NCBI GenBank assembly: GCA_947481985.1
Contig: CANKIK010000023.1
Span: 1 to 42,065 of the forward strand
Direction of reading: 5' to 3'
From: QWOP01 sp003669605
GTDB lineage: Bacteria > Planctomycetota > Planctomycetia > Pirellulales > UBA1268
Length of the DNA stretch: 42,065 bases
The position numbers were made by a program, and so were the translations under genes. The notes beneath the pieces were generated by a model. It had not been told where the DNA came from. It saw only the letters and a list, made by a program, of their open reading frames with translations, and searched no databases. Positions 22,862 through 31,672 of the stretch are shown piece by piece (within the stretch, counting starts at the first letter, position 1; each line of letters starts with the position of its first letter).

Positions 22862-25048
22862 ATGGCCATCGATCCCTACGCAGCCTGTCCGGGGGGCACC
22901 GGAAAGAAGATCAAGTTCTGCTGCGCCGATCTGGTCGGCGACCTGGAACAACTCGACCGTCTGCTCGAGGGTGAGCAGGTGTCGGCGGCGTTGGAGCAGG
23001 TCGAGCGGTTGTTGGCGAAGACCCCAAACCGGGCCTGCCTCTTCGCCACCCGCACCAAACTGCAATTGGCCTCGCGAAAATTCACCGAGGCTGCCACCGG
23101 CAGCGCGGAATTCCTCGCTGCCTTCCCCGACAACGGACTGGCCCTGGGCCAGTCGGCTGTCACCGCAGCGATCGCCGGGAAAATGCCGGAGGCGGCGGCG
23201 TTGTTTGACCGCGCCCGCGAGGTCGCCGGCAAGGAGGTCGGTCCTGAACTGGAGCGGATCGCGGCCACGCTCGTCCAGGTGGCAGCGCAGTCCGGACAGA
23301 CGGGATTCTCTCAGGGAATCGTGGAGTGGCTCTCCGATGCGGGAATCGGCACCGCCGAGGACCGGAACATGCTCGCCGCAGCGGTCGGACAGGCGGGCGT
23401 GCCCGCCGCCCTGCGGACCCGAGTGCTCTTCGAATCATGCCCGGACGACTCGCCGTGGCGTTTTGAGTTCGACATCAATCTCAAGGCTGCCCGCGAATGG
23501 CGTCTCTCCAAGGCGTTAACGGGCTTCCGTAGCCTGAAGAAGTTGGCCTCCCAGAGCCCGGAATTGGCTGCCAATCTGGGGCGTGTCTGCGAACTGCTGG
23601 CGCTGCCGTTTGAGGCCGCGGAAAACTGGCTGGCAGTGGCGCGGCTGCGGTCGGCCGACCATGACGCGGCCGTGGAAGCCACTGGCCGGGCGATGGCACT
23701 GGAGACGGAGGCCGACCAGGACCGCTCGCCGGTGATTCCCTTCGTCCGGTCGGCAGCGATGCTGCCGGCTGCTGAGGCCAGTGGCAACGGCCTCGACCTG
23801 ATGGAGGACAAATTCCGCCATGACGGCCGGTTCGAAACCGCCCCCTTCGACCGCTCGGAATGGGTTTCCCGCGGTGCGGTACCGCCACGATCGGTGTGGC
23901 GGGTCTACGACGCGCCCGGTGGCGATATGGCCGTCCCCGGCCGGTTGCTGGCCACACTTCTGGTCTTCGGTCGCCAGACCGACCGCGAGGCGGAATTGGT
24001 GCTGCAAGGGTTCGAGCCAGACGTCGCCGGAGCGGTGGCTGTCGTGGAGCCGATCTCCACCGTGGCGTTCAGCAGACTCCCCGACAATGGCCGATTGCCG
24101 GTGGCCACGCCGACGACTTGGCTGCTCTCGACCCAGTTTCGCATCGTCCCCCCCACGGTGCCTGCCGGCGGTACCCCTGTCGGCCAGCCTGGTCCGCTCG
24201 ACATCATGCTTGAAGGCCAGCGGCAACGGCTCTGGACGAGGTTTCTTGATCTCTGGCCCGACACCGCACTGCCTGAACTTCTCGGCAAGACTCCCCAGGA
24301 TGCGCTCCACGATGCCGACGGCGCTCGCCGCGTCGAGGCATTGCTCGTGGAGGGGGAGGCGACCAGCCGCCGCCGAGACGCCACCGAGGCCTGGGGCGCT
24401 CTGCGCGGACGACTCGGGCTCAAACCAGAACCGGCGATCCACTCCCAGAAACCACTGGAGGAAGTGCCGCCGATGCGGTGGCACCGCCTGGCACTGGATG
24501 GAATCGCTCTCGATGAACTCCGTGGCCTGTTCGTCACGGCGGTCGATGCGGGATTCGACCTGGCTGCCGAGCGGGCGGCCGAGGCGATCATCCTCCGGAC
24601 CGATTCGGCGCCGGAGGATCGCTGGGAAGCTCTCGGTCTCCTCGAGGAGCGGGCCCTGGAGAGCGTCCGCAAGTTGGAGATCATCGCCGAACTCCGGGGG
24701 CTCGCCGGGCAACTCAAGGCCAACGATGGCATGATCGACGTCTCCGAAATGCGCATCAGGCTGCAGCGCGGTGATCAGGCCGACATCATGCGGCTCCTGG
24801 ATCATCTCCGCCGCGATCACTCCCGCGACGCCAAGGTGCTGGAAGCCCTCGCTGAGGTCTTGATGGAGGCGGGAGTCGACCTCCCCGGGCTGACCTCGGC
24901 ACGGGGCGGGCCTGCCGGCATGGGCTCATCAGCGGCACCCGCGGGAATGTCGTCCCCTGGCTCCGCACCGGCAGCCGGTGGAATCTGGACGCCGGGTGGC
25001 GCCCAGCCAGCCCCGGCAGGAGAGAAAAAGACCATCTGGACACCGTGA
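22862..25048 (+). CDS. Large helical protein with an altered N-terminal SEC-C motif
   Basis: This 728-aa protein begins with DPYAACPGGTGKKIKFCC, close to the SEC-C zinc motif CPCGSGxKxKxCC, but the second Cys is Gly, leaving three of the usual cysteines. The rest is an Ala/Leu/Glu-rich helical protein, partly TPR-like (about residues 30-300), with a middle beta-containing region (about 340-460) and a Gly/Pro/Ala-rich C-terminal tail (about 675-728). I do not recognise a named family for the body. No signal peptide is present, so it is probably cytoplasmic. GAGAGGAG lies about 12 bases before the ATG, a slightly long spacing. It ends one base before the ribD start, indicating an operon. Confidence 0.8.
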   Translation: MAIDPYAACPGGTGKKIKFCCADLVGDLEQLDRLLEGEQVSAALEQVERLLAKTPNRACLFATRTKLQLASRKFTEAATGSAEFLAAFPDNGLALGQSAVTAAIAGKMPEAAALFDRAREVAGKEVGPELERIAATLVQVAAQSGQTGFSQGIVEWLSDAGIGTAEDRNMLAAAVGQAGVPAALRTRVLFESCPDDSPWRFEFDINLKAAREWRLSKALTGFRSLKKLASQSPELAANLGRVCELLALPFEAAENWLAVARLRSADHDAAVEATGRAMALETEADQDRSPVIPFVRSAAMLPAAEASGNGLDLMEDKFRHDGRFETAPFDRSEWVSRGAVPPRSVWRVYDAPGGDMAVPGRLLATLLVFGRQTDREAELVLQGFEPDVAGAVAVVEPISTVAFSRLPDNGRLPVATPTTWLLSTQFRIVPPTVPAGGTPVGQPGPLDIMLEGQRQRLWTRFLDLWPDTALPELLGKTPQDALHDADGARRVEALLVEGEATSRRRDATEAWGALRGRLGLKPEPAIHSQKPLEEVPPMRWHRLALDGIALDELRGLFVTAVDAGFDLAAERAAEAIILRTDSAPEDRWEALGLLEERALESVRKLEIIAELRGLAGQLKANDGMIDVSEMRIRLQRGDQADIMRLLDHLRRDHSRDAKVLEALAEVLMEAGVDLPGLTSARGGPAGMGSSAAPAGMSSPGSAPAAGGIWTPGGAQPAPAGEKKTIWTP

Positions 25049-25049
25049 C

Positions 25050-26186
25050 ATGCCTGCTGACTTCGTCCCCGCGATGCGGCGGGCCCTCGAACTCGCCCGC
25101 CGCGGTGAGGGGCTCGTGGAGCCCAACCCGCAGGTGGGAGCGGTGGTCGTCGATGGCCATGGTCAGATTGTTGGCGAGGGTTGTCACGAGCGATTCGGTG
25201 GCCCCCACGCCGAGGTGATGGCCCTGGCCGCCGCGGGAGCCGCGGCACGGGGCGCCACGCTCCTGGTGACACTCGAGCCCTGTTGCCATCACGGCAAGAC
25301 CCCCCCCTGCACCGACGCCGTCATTGCAGCCGGTATCTCCAGGGTGGTGGTGGCGACCCGCGACCCCTTCCCGGCAGTCAACGGCAGCGGGATCGCCGCC
25401 CTTGAAGCCGCGGGGATTCCCGTCGAGACCGGGCTGATGGCGCCCGAGGCCGAGCGGCTCATCGCCCCATTCCGCACGCTGTTGACCGCCGGCAGGCCCT
25501 GGGTGATCGCCAAGTGGGCGATGAGCCTCGACGGCCGAATCGCCACCGCGACCGGCGAGAGCCAGTGGATCTCCGGGGAGGCGTCGCGGGGCGCCGTGCA
25601 TCGCCTCCGCGGGCGAATGGATGCGATTCTCATCGGCATCGGCACGGCGCTCGCCGACGATCCACTGCTCACCGCCCGCCCCGCAGGACTCCGTCGAGCG
25701 CTGCGGATCGTCGTCGACTCGGCAGCCCGCCTCCCCCCGACCAGCCGGCTTGTGCAGACAGCCCCCGAAATCCCGCTGCTGGTGGCCGTCGGGCCCGACG
25801 CCCCGGCCCAACGCACCAACCACCTGGAGTCGCTCGGCTGCCTGGTATGGCGGGGCAGCGAAGCCGACCGCGGGCTTCGCCTGCGGGAGCTCCTGCATCA
25901 CCTCGGTCAGCAACGCCTGACAAACCTCTTGGTGGAGGGGGGGAACGGGGTGCTCGGGAGCTTCTGCGACCTCAAGTTCGTCGATGAAGCTTGGGCGTTT
26001 GTGGCCCCGAAACTCATCGGTGGAGCCGCCGCACCAGCCCCGCTTGGCGGCCAAGGCCACCCCCGTCTGGCCGACGCCCCACGGATCGCTGTCGAGGAAT
26101 TGGCGAGCCTCGACGGCGACGTTCTCATCCGTGGCACCGTGATCCACGGCGAGGGCCGCGTCACAGAGGCGACAACGACTTCCTAA
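25050..26186 (+). CDS. ribD: Bifunctional riboflavin deaminase/reductase RibD
   Basis: RibD performs the second and third steps of riboflavin synthesis: deamination of the pyrimidine intermediate, then NADPH-dependent reduction of its ribosyl group. The 378-aa protein has the deaminase domain (about 1-150) with zinc ligands His53, Cys78 and Cys87 and catalytic Glu55 (HAEV and PCCHHGKTPPC), followed by the reductase domain (about 150-365; KWAMSLDGRIAT and LLVEGGNGVLGSF motifs). The ATG at 25050 is one base after the stop of the upstream gene, giving a family-typical start; ribosomes may reinitiate. No other rib genes are nearby. The gene is convergent with the cytochrome-WD40 gene, and repeat copy 2 lies between them. 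Confidence 0.95.
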   Translation: MPADFVPAMRRALELARRGEGLVEPNPQVGAVVVDGHGQIVGEGCHERFGGPHAEVMALAAAGAAARGATLLVTLEPCCHHGKTPPCTDAVIAAGISRVVVATRDPFPAVNGSGIAALEAAGIPVETGLMAPEAERLIAPFRTLLTAGRPWVIAKWAMSLDGRIATATGESQWISGEASRGAVHRLRGRMDAILIGIGTALADDPLLTARPAGLRRALRIVVDSAARLPPTSRLVQTAPEIPLLVAVGPDAPAQRTNHLESLGCLVWRGSEADRGLRLRELLHHLGQQRLTNLLVEGGNGVLGSFCDLKFVDEAWAFVAPKLIGGAAAPAPLGGQGHPRLADAPRIAVEELASLDGDVLIRGTVIHGEGRVTEATTTS

Positions 26187-26208
26187 AAACTGGATTTTCC
26201 CGGCTGCG

Positions 26209-26313
26209 GTTCACCAACTGCCTCGACCGCACGAGGCGGTCGCGCGAGCAAAGCACTGGAAAAAACCGGCGGATTCTCCAGTGAAAAAAGGTCAGGGATG
26301 ACTTTCTCCACGG
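26209..26313 (-). repeat. ~105-bp structured dispersed repeat, copy 2
   Basis: Read on the minus strand this matches copy 1 at 7383-7492. It starts CCGTGG five bases past the stop codon of the cytochrome-WD40 gene, as copy 1 starts four bases past the hydrolase stop. The third hairpin is conserved with a compensatory pair: CGACCGC-acgag-GCGGTCG here (26224-26242, plus-strand reading) against CGACTGC/GCAGTCG in copy 1, while the five-base loop is kept. The far end has diverged, so the terminal inverted repeat of copy 1 is lost. It lies between convergent ribD and the cytochrome-WD40 gene, where a bidirectional terminator would be useful. Confidence 0.75.
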
Positions 26314-26317
26314 ACAA

Positions 26318-29068
26318 CTAGGGCTGGGAAGCCGCGGGCACAATCCCCTGGAGGGCGAGGAGTTCGCGAACAACCGCCTCAACCTCGGCCTGCTTCGCCG
26401 CCGCCAGAGCCTCCGCCGTGGCGGCCACCGACGCCGCCCCCTCGACCACCTGCGCCGCTTCGGCGAGGGGGCCGTCCATCTCGGCCACGGCAGCCACCAG
26501 CGCCGGCATCTCACCTTTGCGCTTCTCCATCATCGCCACGCTGTCGGCAGCCGCCTTCTCCCAGGTAGCCCGCTCAGCCGCCATTGCGTCCATCCCTTCC
26601 CGCATCCCCTTCACCTGTGCCGCCTTGGCCGCCAGCGTGTCGATGAGGACCTTATGGGCGGCGGCGAGCTCCGCGTCGCCTGCCGCGAGATCGAGCGCGG
26701 CCTTCGTCTGGGACGCCGCCTGCTCGAGGATGCTCGAGGCTTTCGTGATGATCTCAATCGTTCCCTGCTGGGCCAGCAGTTCCTGCTGGCGTTTGGCGAT
26801 CTTCTCCAGCAGCCCGGCATGCTCGCCGGCAGCAGCGGCAAGCGCGGAAGAGAGTTCCTCCACGGCCTTTACGCGCACTGACTTTTGGGCCTCGATCCCC
26901 CGACGGGCCTGTTCATCCCCAGACAACTTTCCGCGGGCCTCGGCCACACTCGCTTCGACCTGGCGGACGACCTGCTCGCGGGCGGAAACCGCCCCCGAGA
27001 GTTCGGTGTACTTCTGCATGAACGCCGCTTCACCCTGCCAGCGGGCCAGTTCGGCCTGCGCTCGATCGAGCTCGGCAGACAGTTCCACCACCTTGGTGGC
27101 AGCCACTGCAGCGCTGGCCTTGAGGGCCTCAAGCCCGGGCGTCATCTCGGCCACCTTCGCCGCCATCTGGTCGGCAGAGAGCTGCGCTTGATCGCGTTGC
27201 AGGGTCGATTGTGCGAGTTGCTTCTCGCTCGCGGCCATCCGATCAGCCGAGGCCGCCAACTCGATTTCCCTGGCGGCGATCGCCTCCCGCTGCAGCCTGA
27301 GCTTCTCGGCTACCTCTGCCAGCGTGTTCTTGGCGGCCTCGTCTGCGGGGTTCTGGGCCACTACAGACAGCGCCTGGGCGTGAGACTCCAGGGCCGGTGC
27401 GAGGTCACGGGCCGCCGCGACGGCCGCATCGGTGGCGGTCACATAGGCCGAAGCGGATTCGGTCTTCACAACCAGGGCGGCGTCAAATCCTTTCTGCATC
27501 TCCGCCAAGGTCCCGTCGGCAGAGGTCTTGGCCTGCACCACCCCGTCAAAGGCCTGCTGCATCCCGGCCAACTGCCCGGCAACCTCGGCAGCCACCGCTC
27601 TGGCCGGGTCCACCGCCGGGGAACGCTCCAGCACAGCCTTCTCGGCAGCCGCGATTCGCACCGCAATCGGCTCCGGATTAGACGACAGTCCGCCGGCACG
27701 GGTGGCATCTGCGGCCTTCCAGACGCGGATCTCACCGGTCCAGTCACCGACGATCACCGCATCGGTCTCATCACAGAACGATACTGCCAGACCGAGATCG
27801 GTACAGGGCTCAAACGCCTTCTGCTGAGTGCCATCCTGGGCCCACAACTTCGGCTGTTTGTCGCGGCCGATGCTGACAATCCGTCCGTCTCGGGTGAACT
27901 CGACTCCCGCCACACCGCCGGCGTGCGCGTTCCAATTCTTGACCTGTCCGCCATTCTCCATCTCCCAGAGGCGGATCGTGCCATCCTCACTCCCCGTGGC
28001 AAGGAGGTTGGAGTCGCCGCGCCAAGAGACCGCCGTGATCCCGGCGGTATGGCCGGCGAGAGTCAGGTAATCGCGGCCGGTCTGCGACTCCCACACCATC
28101 ACCCCGCCGTTGCGATCGCCCGTCGCCAGGAGCACTCCGTCAGGACTGAACGAGGCGGCCGTGACCCAGTCCGTATGCTTCTTCATCTCGTAGAGACGTT
28201 CCCCCGTCTCCGTCGAGTAGATCCGCACCACCCGCTGCGGCCCACCCAATGCCACGAAGCGGTGATCGGCACTGATGTCGGCGGCCAAGACCGTGTCGAG
28301 CTCGTCGCCGATCTCCATCACCCGTCGCCCGCTCGCCACGCTCCACACCACGACCTTCCCGGCGGCGCCCCCCCGACCGCCACCGGCGAGCACGAGGCTG
28401 CCGTTGCGGCTGAACTGCAGCACCTGCGGCCGCCCCTCAGGGAAGGGGAGCACGCCGGCGAGCTGCTGGGTGTCGGTGCGGTACAGCAGGACCTGTTTCT
28501 GTCCGCACACGGCTGCCAACGGAGCCCAGGGACTGGTGGCGATCGAGGTGCAAGCGCTGAGGCTGCGGGTGTGGACCGCCGGTTCCAACGGAAGATGTGC
28601 CGGGAGAGGGACAACCTGCGGCCGTTCAGTCGGCGCGGCGTCCATGGCAAGGTTGAATTTCTTTTTCTTCGGTGCCGCCGCCTTGCTCCCCCGGGTCTCG
28701 AGCACACCCCCATCGATCCATCTTTTCAACACGGCCCGCTCCTCCTCCGGGATCGGCGGGGAGTCTGGCGGCATCTTCGGCTCATCCTCTTGGGTGACGA
28801 GCTTGTAGAGATAACTGGCAGACGAATCGCCCGGCTCGATCGAACCACCCGATCCCCCTCCCGCCATCAAGCCGGTGTAGGTGGTGATGTCGAGGCCGCC
28901 GGCCTTCTTGTCAGGATTGTGGCAACTCCCGCACCGCTGCCGGAGCAGCGGGAGCACGTTGTCGTCGAACGTGACTGCCTCATCGGCAGCCATGGCACGA
29001 GCCGTCGGCAGGCCGACTGCCCAAAGCGTCGCCCAAAGCGTCGCCAACAGGATCCGTGTGGTGCTCAT
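26318..29068 (-). CDS. Secreted cytochrome c-like protein with WD40 repeats and a long coiled coil
   Basis: The 916-aa protein has a signal peptide, a planctomycete cytochrome c-like segment with a CGSCH haem motif (C46, C49, H50) and the PPDSPPIPEEERAVLKRWIDGG end of that domain, a WD40 propeller (about 165-470, with repeated GDRNGGVMVWES and GSEDGTIRLWEM words) and an Ala/Glu-rich coiled coil from about 480 to the end. It is the last gene of a four-gene minus-strand cluster. Members of this fusion family are seen in planctomycetes next to DUF1549/DUF1553 proteins; the function is unknown. The signal peptide contains an exact 12-bp tandem duplication (29019-29042). A weak ribosome site precedes the ATG at 29068. 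Confidence 0.88.
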   Translation of the reverse strand: MSTTRILLATLWATLWAVGLPTARAMAADEAVTFDDNVLPLLRQRCGSCHNPDKKAGGLDITTYTGLMAGGGSGGSIEPGDSSASYLYKLVTQEDEPKMPPDSPPIPEEERAVLKRWIDGGVLETRGSKAAAPKKKKFNLAMDAAPTERPQVVPLPAHLPLEPAVHTRSLSACTSIATSPWAPLAAVCGQKQVLLYRTDTQQLAGVLPFPEGRPQVLQFSRNGSLVLAGGGRGGAAGKVVVWSVASGRRVMEIGDELDTVLAADISADHRFVALGGPQRVVRIYSTETGERLYEMKKHTDWVTAASFSPDGVLLATGDRNGGVMVWESQTGRDYLTLAGHTAGITAVSWRGDSNLLATGSEDGTIRLWEMENGGQVKNWNAHAGGVAGVEFTRDGRIVSIGRDKQPKLWAQDGTQQKAFEPCTDLGLAVSFCDETDAVIVGDWTGEIRVWKAADATRAGGLSSNPEPIAVRIAAAEKAVLERSPAVDPARAVAAEVAGQLAGMQQAFDGVVQAKTSADGTLAEMQKGFDAALVVKTESASAYVTATDAAVAAARDLAPALESHAQALSVVAQNPADEAAKNTLAEVAEKLRLQREAIAAREIELAASADRMAASEKQLAQSTLQRDQAQLSADQMAAKVAEMTPGLEALKASAAVAATKVVELSAELDRAQAELARWQGEAAFMQKYTELSGAVSAREQVVRQVEASVAEARGKLSGDEQARRGIEAQKSVRVKAVEELSSALAAAAGEHAGLLEKIAKRQQELLAQQGTIEIITKASSILEQAASQTKAALDLAAGDAELAAAHKVLIDTLAAKAAQVKGMREGMDAMAAERATWEKAAADSVAMMEKRKGEMPALVAAVAEMDGPLAEAAQVVEGAASVAATAEALAAAKQAEVEAVVRELLALQGIVPAASQP

Positions 29069-29109
29069 GTCGTTGATGCGGAAGGGGTGATGGGTCGGCA
29101 GGAACGGGG

Positions 29110-29140
29110 CTTGAGAACCTCGCTTGAGAACCTCGCTTGA
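29110..29140. repeat. 13-bp direct repeat in the spacer of the four-gene cluster
   Basis: CTTGAGAACCTCG occurs twice in tandem from 29110, with a third, shortened copy (CTTGAGAA) following. The array lies between the stop of the DUF1549/DUF1553 gene and the start of the cytochrome-WD40 gene. It is not a multiple of three long and is non-coding. Confidence 0.85.
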
Positions 29141-29143
29141 GAA

Positions 29144-31603
29144 TCAGTGATTGAAAACAAATTCTCGGGAATTGAGCAGCGCCCAGAAGCCATCTTCGAG
29201 GGCCTGCTGCGGACTGGGATCCTCGGCGACGACTTTCGCAAGCCCAGCCCTCTCCTTCTCCGTCGGCATCCGGGTCATGGTCCGTCGATACATTTCGTCA
29301 ATGATCGCCTCAGGAGGCTGATTGGCGTCGAGCATCTTCTTGACGAGCCCACCGGCCTGGATCTTCCCCCCAACGGTGTCGCCGTTGAGGAGGTGGAGTG
29401 CCTGCGAGAGATTCGGCTCCATCTTCACCTCACACGAACAGACGGTACCGCGGTTGGCCCGCCCGAAGGTGGTGAGGAAGTAAGTCGACGTGTTTCCGTC
29501 AGCGATCTGCACCGCCCGCGCTCCCAGCGGCAGCCCGGAGAATTTGTTTCTGGTCTCGGTGGCGCTGGTCACCATGTCGAGGAGAATCTCCGCGCGGACG
29601 CGGCGGAGAAGTGCGTGGGAGAAGTTCCGCTCGTCGGTGGCGTTGGTCTCGTTGGTCTTCGTCGAGAGTTGGTAGGTCCGCGAGATGCAGATGTCACGGA
29701 CAAGTTTCTTGAAGTCGTACTTGTAGTCCACAAACCGCCGGGCAAGTTCCTCGAGGAGTTCCTTGTTGACCGGCGGATTGCTGATGCGGACATCGTCGAC
29801 GTCGTTGATCAGGCCGGGGCCAAAGAAATGAGCCCAGACGATATTCACCAGATTCTGCGAAAAGAACGTGTTGCCGGGGCTCGTCAGCCAGCCGGCCATC
29901 ACTTCGCGGCGGTCCTTGCCGGCGGTGTCGGGAGCCTCTCCACCAAGGAATTTTGGGGGAATAACGCGGCCGCCGATGGGGTGCTTTACCTCGCCACCAC
30001 CGGAGTTAAAGACGATCGTCTCCCGGGGGTCTTCCCCCGGCTTGCGACCGATCTGGGCGAAAAAATTGGCGAATCCGTAGTAATCGTCCATCGTCCAGCG
30101 ATCGAACGGGTGATTGTGGCACTGGGCACACTGGATCCGCATTCCCATGAACACCTGGGCGACATTCTCTGCCACCTTCAGCGTGTCGGTCTCGTTTTGG
30201 TAGTAATTCGTGGCGGCGCTGGCGAAAGTCCCGCCTCGGGCCGAGAGCAGGTCGCGGACCATGGCATCGACCGGCACGTTGCTCTGGATCTGCTGCTGCA
30301 ACCAGGTGTAGTAGAGGAGCATCGCCTTGTAACTGATCTGCTGCGAAGTGCGGATCATGAGCAGTTCCGACCACTTCATGACCCACATCTCCACAAACTC
30401 CTTCCGCTCAAGCAGTGAGTCGACCAGGTGCTCCCGCTTGGCGGGATCAGCGCTGGCCATGAAGGAGCGGTACTCATCGGATGTGGGAAGGGTGCCGCAG
30501 ATGTCGAGGCTAACGCGACGGAGATACTCCTCGTCGGTGCACAGTTCCGAAGGATTGATCCGCAACTTGAGAAGTTTTGCGTTGACCAGTTGATCGACGT
30601 AGTTGTTTGCCGGGGGATTGGCCCACTGGAAGGCAAGTGCCTTGGGGAGCACGATGACGTGCGATCCGACGGTGTGGGTGTCATAGCGGGCCATGATGAA
30701 GGCCTCGCCCCGATTCTTGGCCGTCACCATGCCATCTTGGGTGATGACCGCGGAGTTGTCGTTATTGCTGGAGAACACCGCCAAGTTCGAGACGTCCCGA
30801 TCGGTGCCGTCGGCATACTTGGCGCGGACGATGAACCGTTGCGTGGCGTTTTCCCCGTCGAGGACGGCGGTCGGCGGGTCGATCTCCACCTTCACGACAG
30901 CCGGCACCGGACCGGGATCCTTTTCGGCGCCGCTCTCCAGCCAGCGGAGGAGCGTGGCGTGGTACGGGTCACCCTTCTTGATTTTCGCACCACCAGTGTG
31001 GGGAACGTCGTTCACCGACTTCTCCATCAGCAGGCTCTCCTCGACCAGCGCCAGATTGAGGCGGCGGCCGCTGATCTCCCGGGTGAGGCGGTGATGATCG
31101 CCATCGGGATCGAACCCGAACAGCGACAACCGGAATCCATCCTTCCCACGGGCGGCGCCGTGGCAACTGCCGGTATTACAACCAGATCGCATGAAGACCG
31201 GCATGACATCGAGTTTGAAGCTGATGGGCGGATCCTCTGCGGCCCGTTCGACATGCACCGGGACGGTGAGCGTCGTCTCGCCAACGGTCACCTTGAGCGC
31301 GGTGTCCCCATCCGCGATCGGCCGGAGCATCCCCCCCTCGATCACCGCCCGATCAGGGTGCTCGACTGCAAACGTCGCTTCGGCCGTCACGTCACGAGTC
31401 AGTCCGTCGGCGGAGGTGGCCTGCACAATCACCCCCTGGCGATCGCGGAGCGTCGTGAGGTGAATCGACGTCGGGTAGACGGCCAATTCTTCGGCACCTG
31501 CCCCACGGGCGGGCCGGGGTGAGACGCCGAGGAGACCGCAGCCCAGTGTGAGTGCGATAGCCAGGATTCCACGACAAAGACGCTGGGACAAAGTGGCAGT
31601 CAC
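29144..31603 (-). CDS. Secreted Big2/DUF1549/DUF1553 planctomycete protein
   Basis: The 819-aa product has a signal peptide (GILAIALTLGCGLLGV), Big2-type immunoglobulin-like domains (about 40-120 and 240-320), then DUF1549 and DUF1553. Between the Big2 regions lies GCNTGSCHG (residues 141-149), a C-x4-CH arrangement rather than the canonical C-x2-CH, and within DUF1549 a canonical CAQCH occurs. The family is planctomycete-dominated, is thought to bind haem and often sits beside DUF1501 genes, as here. The frame begins with GTG at 31603; a TTG five codons later is an alternative. It is separated by 69 bases from the upstream gene, which suggests an operon. Confidence 0.88.
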   Translation of the reverse strand: MTATLSQRLCRGILAIALTLGCGLLGVSPRPARGAGAEELAVYPTSIHLTTLRDRQGVIVQATSADGLTRDVTAEATFAVEHPDRAVIEGGMLRPIADGDTALKVTVGETTLTVPVHVERAAEDPPISFKLDVMPVFMRSGCNTGSCHGAARGKDGFRLSLFGFDPDGDHHRLTREISGRRLNLALVEESLLMEKSVNDVPHTGGAKIKKGDPYHATLLRWLESGAEKDPGPVPAVVKVEIDPPTAVLDGENATQRFIVRAKYADGTDRDVSNLAVFSSNNDNSAVITQDGMVTAKNRGEAFIMARYDTHTVGSHVIVLPKALAFQWANPPANNYVDQLVNAKLLKLRINPSELCTDEEYLRRVSLDICGTLPTSDEYRSFMASADPAKREHLVDSLLERKEFVEMWVMKWSELLMIRTSQQISYKAMLLYYTWLQQQIQSNVPVDAMVRDLLSARGGTFASAATNYYQNETDTLKVAENVAQVFMGMRIQCAQCHNHPFDRWTMDDYYGFANFFAQIGRKPGEDPRETIVFNSGGGEVKHPIGGRVIPPKFLGGEAPDTAGKDRREVMAGWLTSPGNTFFSQNLVNIVWAHFFGPGLINDVDDVRISNPPVNKELLEELARRFVDYKYDFKKLVRDICISRTYQLSTKTNETNATDERNFSHALLRRVRAEILLDMVTSATETRNKFSGLPLGARAVQIADGNTSTYFLTTFGRANRGTVCSCEVKMEPNLSQALHLLNGDTVGGKIQAGGLVKKMLDANQPPEAIIDEMYRRTMTRMPTEKERAGLAKVVAEDPSPQQALEDGFWALLNSREFVFNH

Positions 31604-31672
31604 GGCAAGGATCTCGTGGGGAGAAAAACTGGTCGGTTCCGACGGCAGCCAGTGGGGGTTCCACCAACTGCA

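Noticed and set aside
26885..29140. 751-codon open frame on the plus strand
   Set aside because: It is antisense to the cytochrome-WD40 gene and reads as Arg/Gly/His-rich noise.
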